From the NCBI GenBank assembly GCA_013377095.1, contig JACAAY010000008.1, positions 16,742-80,741 of the forward strand: a stretch of DNA of 64,000 nt, given 5' to 3'. Every line of letters begins with the position of its first letter. The stretch's first letter is position 1. A program made the translations under genes and the position numbers. Positions 16,694-25,825 of this stretch are shown piece after piece. The stretch comes from Desulfuromonadales bacterium. Its GTDB lineage: Bacteria; Desulfobacterota; Desulfuromonadia; Geobacterales; Pseudopelobacteraceae. The notes beneath the pieces were generated by a model. It was given only the letters and a program-made list of their open reading frames with translations. It was not told the origin of the DNA and made no database searches.

Positions 16694-18184
16694 ATGAACG
16701 ACAGTGGCAAGCCATTTCGTCTCGTCGTCAATAACACCGCGCAACCATCTCCTGTAGCGGGGGTTTACCTCGTCACCGACCAGGGCGACAATCTGGTGGA
16801 ACGGGTGCGAACAGCTCTGCAGGGTGGCGTTTCGGTGCTGCAGTACCGCGCCAAGAACAAGGAGCGGGAGCGCTGCCTCTTCGAAGCAACCGAGCTGAAG
16901 CAGCTTTGCCGGGATTTCGGGGTGGCTTTTATCGTCAACGACGATATGCAGCTGGCCAGGGAGGTGGAAGCCGACGGCATCCACCTGGGACAGGATGACG
17001 GGCAGGTGGTCGATGCGCGCAAGCTGCTGGGACCGAACAAAATCATCGGCAAATCGACCCACGATCTGAACGAGGCGCTGCAGGCAGAACAGGAAGGGGC
17101 AGACTACATCGGTTTTGGTTCCATGTACCCCACCAGCAGCAAGTCTGTCAGCCATCTTCCCGGCACAGCCGGGCTCTCTGAGATTCGCGACCGAATTAAA
17201 CTCCCGATTGTCGCCATCGGCGGCATCACCTCTTCCAATGCCTGCCGGGTGATTGATGCCGGTGCCGACGCCCTGGCAGTCATTTCCTCTGTCCTCTCCA
17301 GTCCGCGTCCGGACATGGCTGCCGTGGAACTGAAGCTGCTCTTCAATCGTCGCCGCCCCTTTCCCCGCGGCGCAGTACTGACCATTGCCGGCAGCGATTC
17401 CGGCGGAGGGGCAGGAATCCAGGCCGACATAAAGACCATCACTCTGCTGGGAAGCTACGCCGCCAGCGTGCTGACCGCCCTGACAGCCCAGAACACCCGC
17501 GGTGTTTCAGCCATACATGGCCTGCCCCCTTCGTTCGTCATCGACCAGTTGGACAGCGTACTATCCGATATCCCCATTGATGTCATCAAAACCGGCATGC
17601 TGCATACCCCGGCCATCATTTCCGCATTGGCGGAGCGGTTGGCGGAACAGCCCTCCCTGCTGCCGATGGTGATTGACCCGGTCATGATTGCCAAGGGAGG
17701 AGCGGCCCTGATGGAGCGGGAAGCGGCGACACTGTTTCTTGAACAGCTCATTCCCCTGGCCTATCTGCTGACCCCCAATATCCCCGAAGCCGAACGTCTT
17801 CTGGGAAGGACGATTCAGACCGAAGCCGAGGCAGAGCAGGCCGCCCGTGAACTGCATGCACTGGGCGCCGCCAATGTACTGATCAAGGGGGGGCATCTGA
17901 CCGGAAGGTTCTCCACGGACATCCTCTTTGACGGCTACGAATGCCACCATTTTTCCGCCGAACGTATCTTTACCAGCAACACCCACGGTACCGGCTGTAC
18001 CTATGCCTCGGCCATCGCCTCCTTTCTGGCCCAGGGTGAACCGCTCAGGGTGGCCGTGGAACGAGCAAAGCAGTTCATCACCAGCGCTATCCACCTGGCC
18101 CGCCCCCTGGGCAAGGGACACAGCCCGGTCAATCATTTTGCGGCAGCACAGCAGCAGGCACCACCACACTCGCCGCTATCATAG
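16694..18184 (+). CDS. thiED: Fused thiamine-phosphate synthase / HMP-P kinase (ThiE-ThiD)
   Basis: A 496-residue fusion. The N-terminal ThiE barrel (about residues 25-215; GVYLVTDQGDN, LQYRAKNK, VNDDMQLAREVEADGIHLGQ) joins the pyrimidine and thiazole halves. The C-terminal ThiD ribokinase-like domain (from about residue 230; VLTIAGSDSGGGAGIQADIK, TNTHGTGCTYASA-like ending) phosphorylates HMP-P. The chosen ATG has AGAAGGAAGA upstream; a longer in-frame start at 16610 would run back toward the riboswitch expression platform. thiC follows 25 nt downstream. Confidence 0.95.
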   Translation: MNDSGKPFRLVVNNTAQPSPVAGVYLVTDQGDNLVERVRTALQGGVSVLQYRAKNKERERCLFEATELKQLCRDFGVAFIVNDDMQLAREVEADGIHLGQDDGQVVDARKLLGPNKIIGKSTHDLNEALQAEQEGADYIGFGSMYPTSSKSVSHLPGTAGLSEIRDRIKLPIVAIGGITSSNACRVIDAGADALAVISSVLSSPRPDMAAVELKLLFNRRRPFPRGAVLTIAGSDSGGGAGIQADIKTITLLGSYAASVLTALTAQNTRGVSAIHGLPPSFVIDQLDSVLSDIPIDVIKTGMLHTPAIISALAERLAEQPSLLPMVIDPVMIAKGGAALMEREAATLFLEQLIPLAYLLTPNIPEAERLLGRTIQTEAEAEQAARELHALGAANVLIKGGHLTGRFSTDILFDGYECHHFSAERIFTSNTHGTGCTYASAIASFLAQGEPLRVAVERAKQFITSAIHLARPLGKGHSPVNHFAAAQQQAPPHSPLS

Positions 18185-18209
18185 CGTTATTTTATACCAC
18201 GGAGCTTTT

Positions 18210-19508
18210 ATGACCCAGCTTGAATACGCCCGCAGGGGTGTGATTACCGAAAAGATGAAGAACGCGGCCCTGGCCGAAGGCGTATCACCTGAATTCATGC
18301 GCGATGGCTTGGCGGCCGGCAACATTGTCATCTGCCACAACATCAAACATCTCAACGGCATACCACTGGCTGTGGGCGCCGGACTGCGCACCAAAATCAA
18401 TGCCAATATCGGCTCCTCGTCCGATGACACCGACATGCAGAAAGAGCTGGAAAAGGCGCGGGTGGCCGTGAAATACGGGGCCGACGCCATCATGGACCTC
18501 TCTACCGGAGGACCGGTGGATGAAATCAGGCGTGCGGTCATCGCCGAAACAACAGCCTGCATCGGTAGCGTACCGCTCTACCAGGCCGCCCTGGATGCGG
18601 TTCGTGTCAAGAAAAAGGCCATCGTTGACATGACCGTGGACGATATCTTTGCCGGCATTATCAAACATGCCGAAGATGGCGTTGATTTTATCACCGTGCA
18701 TTGCGGCGTGACCCGCTCCACCGTTGAGCGGATGCAGAACGAGGGTCGCATCATGGATGTGGTTTCCCGCGGCGGCGCCTTCACCATCGAATGGATGCGT
18801 TACAACAACCAGGAAAACCCGCTCTTTGAACATTTCGACAAGCTGCTGGAGATCACCAAAGAGTACGACATGACCCTCTCCCTGGGGGATGGTTTTCGTC
18901 CCGGCTGCCTGGCCGACGCCACCGACCGGGCCCAGATCCACGAGCTGATCATCCTGGGGGAGCTAACCCAGCGCGCCCAGGCCGCCGGCGTGCAGGTCAT
19001 GATCGAAGGGCCGGGACATGTGCCGCTGCAGCAGATCCAGGCCAACATCCTGCTGCAGAAACGTCTCTGCCACGGCGCACCGTTCTATGTGCTGGGACCG
19101 CTGGTCACCGATATCGCTCCCGGCTATGACCACATTACCTGCGCCATCGGTGGCGCCATTGCCGCCGCAGCCGGAGCGGATTTCCTCTGCTATGTAACTC
19201 CCAGCGAGCATCTGCGGCTGCCCGACGTACAGGATGTGCGCGATGGTGTGATCGCCTCGCGTATTGCAGCCCACGCCGGAGACATTGCCAAGGGTGTCAA
19301 GGGAGCCATGGACAAGGATATCCAGATGGCCAAATGCAGAAAAAAACTGGATTGGGAAGGGCAGTATGCCCTCTCCCTCGATCCTGAGCGGGCCCGGACC
19401 CTGCGGGAAAGCTCCCCGGTTTCCGATCATGGCGCCTGCACCATGTGCGGGGAATTCTGCGCCTACAAGGTCATGGACGATGCCATGTCCCGCCAGAAAC
19501 CGGAGTAG
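18210..19508 (+). CDS. thiC: Phosphomethylpyrimidine synthase ThiC
   Basis: A 432-residue radical SAM enzyme converting aminoimidazole ribotide to HMP-P. Family motifs include NIGSSSDDTDMQKELEKA, DLSTGGPVDEIRR, VHCGVTRSTVERM and MIEGPGHVPL. The C-terminal cluster CTMCGEFC binds the 4Fe-4S cluster. The start at 18210 has GGAG five bases upstream; an open frame extends further back into thiED but is not translated sequence of this family. It is the last gene of the TPP-controlled unit. Confidence 0.96.
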   Translation: MTQLEYARRGVITEKMKNAALAEGVSPEFMRDGLAAGNIVICHNIKHLNGIPLAVGAGLRTKINANIGSSSDDTDMQKELEKARVAVKYGADAIMDLSTGGPVDEIRRAVIAETTACIGSVPLYQAALDAVRVKKKAIVDMTVDDIFAGIIKHAEDGVDFITVHCGVTRSTVERMQNEGRIMDVVSRGGAFTIEWMRYNNQENPLFEHFDKLLEITKEYDMTLSLGDGFRPGCLADATDRAQIHELIILGELTQRAQAAGVQVMIEGPGHVPLQQIQANILLQKRLCHGAPFYVLGPLVTDIAPGYDHITCAIGGAIAAAAGADFLCYVTPSEHLRLPDVQDVRDGVIASRIAAHAGDIAKGVKGAMDKDIQMAKCRKKLDWEGQYALSLDPERARTLRESSPVSDHGACTMCGEFCAYKVMDDAMSRQKPE

Positions 19509-19535
19509 CCTTCGAAACGTTTTCCGTCCAAAGAC

Positions 19536-19573
19536 AAAAAAGGGATGCCTTGTAACAAGGCATCCCTTTTTTT
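19536..19573 (+). terminator. Strong, probably bidirectional terminator between thiC and 6S RNA
   Basis: A 12-bp perfect stem (19541-19552 with 19556-19567) has loop TAA and is followed by seven T on the plus strand. On the minus strand it is preceded by A-tracts, so it also yields T-tracts after the 6S RNA. Confidence 0.85.
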
Positions 19574-19575
19574 AA

Positions 19576-19752
19576 CTCTCCCCATCCTGCCGTCAACTTA
19601 AAGGACCTCCGGCGAGTTCCTTAACAGGTGGGCGACCATGTACTGCTTCAGGCAATTCCCGCGCAATGGGGCAGCTCACCACAGTAGAAAAGGTCTCCCG
19701 TTCTTTATTTATTCCGCCCGGGCACAACAGCCGACAAACAGGACAGAGAGAG
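19576..19752 (-). ncRNA. ssrS: 6S RNA
   Basis: A 177-nt minus-strand RNA. The ends CTCTCTCTGTCCTGTT (5') and the GGCAGGATGGGGAGAG side (3') form a 16-bp closing stem including G-U pairs. The 3' half holds GGTCGCCCACCTG and a hairpin between AAGGAACTC and AGGTCCTT, as in proteobacterial 6S RNAs. A TATTAT box lies at 19761-19756, just upstream. 6S RNA binds sigma-70 RNA polymerase by mimicking an open promoter. It follows the DAHP synthase gene, and a terminator lies at its 3' end. The call rests on structure and motif recall, not on a covariance model. Confidence 0.8.
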
Positions 19753-19816
19753 CAAATAATACGGTGTTATTATTACACCGCTCTTGAACTATTTACAAGC
19801 GATTTAATGGAGGCGC

Positions 19817-20830
19817 TCAGGCAAACCCCAGAAAGGTCGACAAACGTCGCACGTCGTCCATCAACTGCTCAAATCCTTGAAATGTGAGCGATTGCGGACC
19901 GTCTGACAGCGCTTTTTCCGGCTCGGGATGCACCTCGACCAGCACGCCATGGGCGCCAGCCACCAGGGCGGCCAGGGTCATGGGGGGCACCAAACTGCGT
20001 TTGCCGGTGGCGTGGGAGGGGTCGATCATGATCGGCAGATGTGACAGTTCCTTGATTAGCGGTGCCACGGCCAAATCAAGGGTATTCCTGGTGGCGGTTT
20101 CATAGGTACGAATTCCCCGTTCACAGAGGATGACCTGCTCGTTACCCTCGGCCAGGATATACTCGGCCGCAGCCAGAAACTCCTCAACGGTGGCGCTCAT
20201 ACCACGTTTGAGCAACACCGGTTTGCGGATCCTGCCCAATTCGCGCAACAGATCGAAGTTCTGCATGTTGCGGGCTCCGACCTGCAGCAGATCGGCATAC
20301 TCGGCCACCAGCCCCACATTGTCCGGACTCATGACCTCGGTCACGATCGGCAGACCGCTCTCCCTGCTTGCCAGGGCCAGCAACTTCAGACCTTCTTCAC
20401 GCAATCCCTGAAAGGTATGCGGGCCGGTGCGCGGCTTGAATGCACCGCCGCGCAACATGTCTGCCCCGGCCTTTTTCACAAACAGGGCCGTCTTGACGAT
20501 CTGCTCTTCACTCTCAACAGCGCAGGGACCGGCCACAATCACGGGCCGGCACCCCTGGCCGACGCGGATTCCTGCCACATCCACAACCGTATCCTCGGGG
20601 TGGAAATCACGGGACACCAGTTTGTAGGGCTTGGAGACATGGATCACCCGCTGCACACCGGGCAGTTCCAGAATCTTGGTATCATCCACATAGCCGTGAT
20701 TTCCCAACACGCCGATGGCGGTGCGTTCACTGCCCGGAATGGGAGCAGCTGTAAAACCCATCTCTTCAACCGCCCGATTGACGGCATCGATATCCTTCTG
20801 GTTTGCATTATGATTCATGACAATCAACAT
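19817..20830 (-). CDS. aroF: 3-deoxy-7-phosphoheptulonate synthase, type I beta
   Basis: A 337-residue DAHP synthase, first enzyme of aromatic amino acid synthesis. An N-terminal ferredoxin-like regulatory domain (about residues 1-90, MLIVMNHNANQKDIDAVNRA) precedes the catalytic barrel with VIVAGPCAVESEEQ, MLRGGAFKPRTGPHTFQG and PIMIDPSHATGKRSL. This layout matches Thermotoga-type enzymes with an inhibitory ACT-like domain. AAGGAG precedes the ATG. The 6S RNA gene lies 64 nt downstream on the same strand. Confidence 0.94.
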   Translation of the reverse strand: MLIVMNHNANQKDIDAVNRAVEEMGFTAAPIPGSERTAIGVLGNHGYVDDTKILELPGVQRVIHVSKPYKLVSRDFHPEDTVVDVAGIRVGQGCRPVIVAGPCAVESEEQIVKTALFVKKAGADMLRGGAFKPRTGPHTFQGLREEGLKLLALASRESGLPIVTEVMSPDNVGLVAEYADLLQVGARNMQNFDLLRELGRIRKPVLLKRGMSATVEEFLAAAEYILAEGNEQVILCERGIRTYETATRNTLDLAVAPLIKELSHLPIMIDPSHATGKRSLVPPMTLAALVAGAHGVLVEVHPEPEKALSDGPQSLTFQGFEQLMDDVRRLSTFLGFA

Positions 20831-20881
20831 GTAGAACGCTCCTTGAACCGGAAACCATGGGGCGGCTAGGCACAGCAGCCC

Positions 20882-21571
20882 CTACTCGTGTCGCTCGCAC
20901 AACTTTTGCAGTTTTTCCATCTGCAGGATCACCACCCGGCTTCCCTGCACCTCAATAATGCCTTCATCCTTGAGTTTACGCAGGGTTCGGGAGATTGTTT
21001 CGCTGGCGGTACCGAGTCGCGAAGCCAGCTCTCCCTTTTTTATTCCCAGATCAATATAGGTAATGCCACCATAACTGGCTGACTTTTCATCAACCCGCCG
21101 CACGAGGAACGACGCCAGACGGGAGGTGACATCGGCAAAGGACAGTTCTTCAATCTGCCGGGCAAACTGACGGAGCATTAGCGAAAGAGAGACCACCAGG
21201 TTCAGGGTGAAGCTCGGATTTCGGCTCATCAGCTCCATGAATCCCTCACGGGGGAGGTAGAGCGCTTCGCCCGGCTCCATGGCGCGAGCCTCGGCCGGGT
21301 ATTTGCCATCCCCGAAAAAAGCAGCTTCGGCAAAGGTTTCGCGGGGTTTGACGAAATGGAGTACCTTTTCCCGGCCATCGTGGGACATGCGGCAGAGCTT
21401 GATGCTGCCCGACACCAGCAGGTAGAAGCCGTTGGCCACGTCCCCTTCACTGAACAGAGATTCCCCCTTGCTGAATTTGCGTCGCACCGTAATGGTGGCC
21501 AGTTCAGCCAGGTCACCATCCGAGAGCCCCGAGAAGAGCAGGGGTTGTTTTAGCAGCTCGATCAGTTCCAT
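20882..21571 (-). CDS. Crp/Fnr-family transcription regulator
   Basis: A 229-residue protein. The N-terminal cyclic-nucleotide-binding barrel begins LFSGLSDGDLAELATI, and the C-terminal winged helix contains LASRLGTASETISRTLRKL. It has no N-terminal cysteine cluster, so it is not an Fe-S FNR. The ligand is unknown. GAGGG precedes the ATG, and the gene begins 11 nt after the tkt stop, so it is cotranscribed with transketolase. Confidence 0.9.
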   Translation of the reverse strand: MELIELLKQPLLFSGLSDGDLAELATITVRRKFSKGESLFSEGDVANGFYLLVSGSIKLCRMSHDGREKVLHFVKPRETFAEAAFFGDGKYPAEARAMEPGEALYLPREGFMELMSRNPSFTLNLVVSLSLMLRQFARQIEELSFADVTSRLASFLVRRVDEKSASYGGITYIDLGIKKGELASRLGTASETISRTLRKLKDEGIIEVQGSRVVILQMEKLQKLCERHE

Positions 21572-21582
21572 GGTCCAGCCCT

Positions 21583-23589
21583 CTATTTTCCCAGGAAAGC
21601 GGCGATTTTATCAGCCACCTGGGGGGAGGTGAGGCCGAACTGCTGCGCCAGAACATCACCGGGGGCAGAAGCTCCGAAATGCTCGATACCGATGAAGAGG
21701 CCGTCACAACCGAGCAGCCGTCCCCAGGATTCGCCGCGGCCGGCCTCAACAGCCACGCGGGGAATACCGGCAGGGAGCAGGCCGTCGCGATAGGACTGGG
21801 GCTGCGCCATGAACTGTTCCAGACAGGGGACCGAGACAACGCGGACCGTGACGCCCCGCCCGGCAAGCAGCGCAGCTGCTTCCTGTGCCACGTGCACTTC
21901 CGAACCGCTGGCCATGACAACCACCTCGGGTGTGCCTGCAGGGGCAGAAACAAGGTAGCCCCCCTTGAGCACATCACCGTTACTGCATTCGCTGCCACGG
22001 GCAATGACCGGCAGGTTCTGGCGCGACAGGATCAGAGCGGTGGGGCCATTGGTATGGCGCAGGGCCGCATCCCAGGCCAGTGCTGTTTCCAGACCATCGG
22101 CCGGTCGAATAACCTGCAAACCGGGAATCATGCGCAGCGAGGCTACGTGTTCTATGGGCTGGTGGGTCGGACCATCCTCACCCACGAAGAAGGAGTCGTG
22201 GGTAAACACGTAGACAACCTGCAGGTTCATCAGCGCCGACAGACGTACGGCAGGACGACAGTAATCGGAGAACACCAGAAAGGTGGCGCCGTAGGGGATG
22301 AAACAACCGTAGAGCGCCATGCCGTTCATGACTGCGCCCATGGCATGTTCACGAATACCGAAGTGAAGGTTGCGACCGATAAAGCTACCGGTATTGACCG
22401 ACGCAGCGCCCTTGATGTCGCTGTTATTGGATGGCGCCAGGTCGGCGGAACCACCGGCCAGGGATGGCATAAGAGCAGCAGCCTTTTGCAGAACAGCGCC
22501 GGACAGGGAACGGGTGGCGCCGGCCTTTCCCGCCACGGCACTGATCAGCTCATCGGTCAGGTTGGAGGGGAGCGGCTTTGTCCACATATCGTCCCACAAT
22601 GCGGACTTTTCCGGATTGGCGCTGCGCCACCCCGCAAAACCGCACTGCCATTCCGCGTAACACTGCTTCAGGTAATCGAGACGATCTGCGCAGATATCAC
22701 GCACCTCCTGGGGGATTTCAAAGGGTCCATACTGCCACCCCAGGTTTGCCCGTGTTGCGGCGATCTCGTCCTTGCCCAGGGGAGAACCGTGGGCTGCAGA
22801 TGAATCCTGTTTGGCCGGACTGCCAAAAGCGATATGGGTGGTTGCGATGATGATCGAGGGGAGCTCGGTCTCGGCTTTGGCAGCGGCAATGGCAGTGGTG
22901 ATCTGGGCATAATCGTGGCCGTCGATCTTCTGCACATGCCAGCCAGCTGCCGTAAAACGGCCAGCCACATCCTCGGACCAGGCCAGGCTGGTCTTGCCCT
23001 CGATGGTGATGCCGTTGTCGTCGTAGATACAGACCAGATTACCCAGCTTGAGGTGCCCCGCCAGGGAGGCAGCTTCATAGCTGATTCCTTCCTGCAGACA
23101 GCCATCACCGGACAGGACATAGATGGTATTGTCAATCGGCTTGAAATCGGTGGTATTAAAGCGCTCGGCAGCCATCTTTGCGGCAATGGCCATGCCGACA
23201 CCATTGGCAAAGCCCTGTCCCAGCGGTCCGGTGGTAACCTCAACCCCAACGGTGTGACCGAACTCGGGATGCCCGGGAGTCTTGCTGCCCCACTGACGGA
23301 AGTGCTTCAACTCATCCAGGGAGAGATCATAGCCGAACAGGTTCAGCAGCGAATAGAGCAGCATCGAACCATGTCCGGCCGAAAGCACGAACCGGTCGCG
23401 GTTTGGCCAGCGGGGATCGTTTGGATTGAAGGTCAGAAAGTTACCCCACAGGGCAAATGCGCAGTCCGCCGCTCCCATGGGAAGGCCGGGATGACCGGAA
23501 TTGGCCTGTTCAACTGCATCGACGGAGAGAAAACGGATGGCGTCGGCACAGAGCCGGGCCTGGGTTGCTGTAATTGCTGTCTGGTGCAT
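21583..23589 (-). CDS. tkt: Transketolase
   Basis: A 668-residue thiamine-diphosphate enzyme of the pentose phosphate pathway. [17 protein letters not shown] and [16 protein letters not shown] are N-terminal signatures, [17 protein letters not shown] binds Mg-TPP, and [16 protein letters not shown] plus [19 protein letters not shown] complete the active site. Full length. AAGGAAC precedes the ATG. It requires the cofactor made by the thi genes nearby. Confidence 0.97.
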   Translation of the reverse strand: MHQTAITATQARLCADAIRFLSVDAVEQANSGHPGLPMGAADCAFALWGNFLTFNPNDPRWPNRDRFVLSAGHGSMLLYSLLNLFGYDLSLDELKHFRQWGSKTPGHPEFGHTVGVEVTTGPLGQGFANGVGMAIAAKMAAERFNTTDFKPIDNTIYVLSGDGCLQEGISYEAASLAGHLKLGNLVCIYDDNGITIEGKTSLAWSEDVAGRFTAAGWHVQKIDGHDYAQITTAIAAAKAETELPSIIIATTHIAFGSPAKQDSSAAHGSPLGKDEIAATRANLGWQYGPFEIPQEVRDICADRLDYLKQCYAEWQCGFAGWRSANPEKSALWDDMWTKPLPSNLTDELISAVAGKAGATRSLSGAVLQKAAALMPSLAGGSADLAPSNNSDIKGAASVNTGSFIGRNLHFGIREHAMGAVMNGMALYGCFIPYGATFLVFSDYCRPAVRLSALMNLQVVYVFTHDSFFVGEDGPTHQPIEHVASLRMIPGLQVIRPADGLETALAWDAALRHTNGPTALILSRQNLPVIARGSECSNGDVLKGGYLVSAPAGTPEVVVMASGSEVHVAQEAAALLAGRGVTVRVVSVPCLEQFMAQPQSYRDGLLPAGIPRVAVEAGRGESWGRLLGCDGLFIGIEHFGASAPGDVLAQQFGLTSPQVADKIAAFLGK

Positions 23590-23688
23590 TGCTGTTCCTT
23601 TTAGTAAGTTAGAAGTCGTTTTCTGCGCGTTTTCTGGCAGAAATGACTTCGTTAACGCACATATTCTCTATGTATCAGGGTTAAATCT

Positions 23689-24690
23689 TCATGCAAAATG
23701 GGTAAAACCGGATTTTTGCGGTATATAACAGCTGCCGTCGGGCAACAAAACCCTCACCTCCGGACAACTTGTTACTATACCAACAGGCAGAGCCTCAACG
23801 CCACATTTTTTCATGGCAGCATATATTTTTTCACGGTTTTCAGGTGGAGCGGTAAAGGCCAGCTCATAGTCCTCACCGCCCGAGAGAACCAGGTGGTGAG
23901 GGAAAGCGGGGTGCCGGGCTGCGTATCTACGAAAGCCAACGGAAGTTGGCATCTGCTCCAGATACAGCTCACCACCGACCCCCGACTGTTCGGCAATATG
24001 CCCGAAGTCCGCCAGAAGGCCGTCGCTGATATCGATCATGGCGCTGACCAGACCGGACTCGGCCAGGGCGAACCCGGCTGCGGTACGCGGCGTCGGATCG
24101 TGCAGCCGTGCACTCAGTGATGGATCGTCAGGGGCGTCGTTCCGCTCCAGCAGCTCCAACACCAGTGCTGCGTCCCCAAGGGCACCGGTGACCCAGATCT
24201 CATGGCCCACCAGTGCGCCGCTACGGCGTACAATCAGCTCGGGGTACTGTTCCGCCATGATGGTAACAGAGATAACCAGTCCGCCACGGGAGAAACAGGT
24301 GTCGCCACCAATCAGGGTTACGGCATGTTCCTCGGCCACGGCCAGAAACCCATCAATGAAATCGTCGAGAAAATCCAGCGGCAAACCGGCCGGAATGCCC
24401 AGGGAGAGCAGTGCCCAGCGCGGGATGGCGCCCATGGCGGCAACATCGGAGACACTGACGGCCAGCGACTTGCGTCCCAGGAGACGAGGGGGGTGCCACG
24501 ATCTGCGAAAGTGCACATCCTCCAGCAGCATATCGGTGGAGGTCAGCAACTGCATACCCGGCGAAAGGGAGGTTACGGCGGCGTCATCACCGATACCGGT
24601 GATCACTCCCGCGCCGGCGCCAACATGGGCGGAAATGCGGTCAATCAGGCCAAATTCGCCCAGACCGGAAAGACTGTTCTTACTCTTCAT
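23689..24690 (-). CDS. thiL: Thiamine-monophosphate kinase ThiL
   Basis: A 333-residue AIR synthase-like kinase that phosphorylates thiamine phosphate to TPP. LGEFGLIDRI is the N-terminal signature; GIGDDAAV, DVAAMGAIPRWALLSLG and DISDGLLADFGHI carry metal and ATP ligands. It completes the route begun by thiED/thiC, but is a separate unit without a visible TPP riboswitch. The ribosome site is weak. Confidence 0.94.
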   Translation of the reverse strand: MKSKNSLSGLGEFGLIDRISAHVGAGAGVITGIGDDAAVTSLSPGMQLLTSTDMLLEDVHFRRSWHPPRLLGRKSLAVSVSDVAAMGAIPRWALLSLGIPAGLPLDFLDDFIDGFLAVAEEHAVTLIGGDTCFSRGGLVISVTIMAEQYPELIVRRSGALVGHEIWVTGALGDAALVLELLERNDAPDDPSLSARLHDPTPRTAAGFALAESGLVSAMIDISDGLLADFGHIAEQSGVGGELYLEQMPTSVGFRRYAARHPAFPHHLVLSGGEDYELAFTAPPENREKIYAAMKKCGVEALPVGIVTSCPEVRVLLPDGSCYIPQKSGFTHFA

Positions 24691-24757
24691 GATGGCAGGT
24701 CAGCTCGCATAGAGTGGGATAATTGGGGTGGTAAGCTAATCGGTAACCGGTGGCGAC

Positions 24758-24796
24758 AAAGAAACAGGTGGGGAGGCCACCCGGCCGCCCCACCTG
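24758..24796 (-). terminator. Terminator of the Cys-rich protein gene
   Basis: CAGGTGGGG (24765-24773) pairs with CCCCACCTG (24788-24796), with further pairing inside the loop. On the minus strand it is followed by TTTCTTTG. It lies 22 nt beyond the stop codon. Confidence 0.65.
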
Positions 24797-24818
24797 AAAT
24801 AACCGTACAGGGGAGGGA

Positions 24819-25190
24819 TCACTCCACTTTCTTCATTTCAGAGCCGCAGCCGCATTTGCCCGGCTTCTGGCTGATCGTGCCACATCCACAGCCTTTTCCG
24901 CCACACGCGCAGGCGTACTTGCCCTTTGTGACAAAATTAAGATCCCTGTCACCAACCCTGACAACGGCGGTATCACCTGCAACCGAGCTAACAACCCCTT
25001 TTTCCAGGGCTTTGCCGCAGGCGCATGTTCCTTCCCTGTGTGACATGGTTTTGCAGGGGCAGCCATCTCCACACCCGCAAACATAGACAACATCTCCCTT
25101 TTTAAAGAGCGGCTGGGCTTTGTCGGCAAATGCAACCACCGCCACCAGAACCATGCAGGCAACAAACAGACCGATCAGACATTTTTTCAT
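24819..25190 (-). CDS. Secreted cysteine-rich protein, possibly metal-binding
   Basis: A 123-residue protein. The signal peptide MKKCLIGLFVACMVLVAVVAFA precedes repeated Cys clusters: CGCGDGCPC, CACGK, CACGGKGCGCG and CGCGS, 18 Cys in the mature part, spaced as Cx1-2C. Such clusters could bind Zn, Cu or an Fe-S centre; they are not CxxCH haem sites. The start at 25190 has AAGGAG upstream; an open frame reaching back to 25439 has no support. I recognise no named family. Confidence 0.8.
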   Translation of the reverse strand: MKKCLIGLFVACMVLVAVVAFADKAQPLFKKGDVVYVCGCGDGCPCKTMSHREGTCACGKALEKGVVSSVAGDTAVVRVGDRDLNFVTKGKYACACGGKGCGCGTISQKPGKCGCGSEMKKVE

Positions 25191-25296
25191 GACGACGTCT
25201 CCTTTTATGTTAGGGATGCGGCTCTCAGCGGAAAAAATAATAGCATGCCTTTCCGAAGGCGCATACGTTTTTTTAGGGGTCACGCAAGCATTCCCG

Positions 25297-25725
25297 CTAG
25301 GGGGAAAGAGTCCTGTTTGCCACTGTAAGCCTTGAAATAGACACCAGTTTTTCTGCTTCGTTCTGAATCCTGATTTCCCAGATCTGTGTTGTTTTGCCCA
25401 CATGGATCGGACGGGTAATGGCGGTGACCCAGCCATCATGAACCGGACGAATATGGTTGGCGTTTATTTCAAGTCCGACAATGTTCTGCTTTTCAGGATC
25501 AACACACAGCCCCGCAGCAACACTGCCCACTGTTTCAGCCAGAGCTGCCGACGCACCACCATGCAGGATGCCGGCCGGCTGCATGGTCCTGCGATCAACC
25601 GGCATTCGCGCCTTCAGGAAATCATCACCCAACTCCACAAACTCGATTCCCAGATATTCGGCCAGGGTATTCTTTGAACCTTCATTGAGTTGAGCCACGC
25701 TTTTTCGAGTTTTCCAGAGTGTCAT
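25297..25725 (-). CDS. Hotdog-fold thioesterase (PaaI/YdiI-like)
   Basis: A 142-residue protein. The motif GILHGGASAALAETVGSVAA holds the catalytic Glu and the HGG turn of acyl-CoA thioesterases, and GLEINANHIRPVHDGWVTA is typical of YdiI/MenI (1,4-dihydroxy-2-naphthoyl-CoA hydrolase) relatives. A role in menaquinone synthesis is possible but not shown, as there are no men genes here. AGGGA precedes the ATG. Confidence 0.85.
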   Translation of the reverse strand: MTLWKTRKSVAQLNEGSKNTLAEYLGIEFVELGDDFLKARMPVDRRTMQPAGILHGGASAALAETVGSVAAGLCVDPEKQNIVGLEINANHIRPVHDGWVTAITRPIHVGKTTQIWEIRIQNEAEKLVSISRLTVANRTLSP

Positions 25726-25754
25726 AGTTCCCTGCCCCTATTCAGTACCGGCCA

Positions 25755-25801
25755 AAATAAAAGGGGGATAGGGTGCTCAGCACTGCACCATATCCCCCCT
25801 C
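25755..25801 (-). terminator. Terminator of the hsp20-lon operon
   Basis: GGGGGATAGGGTG-type and CACCATATCCCCC-type arms (25763-25775 and 25786-25799) form a GC-rich hairpin. On the minus strand it is followed by TTTTATTTT, just past the lon stop. Confidence 0.7.
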
Positions 25802-25825
25802 TTCTCTTCTTCTAGTGCCTCAAGC

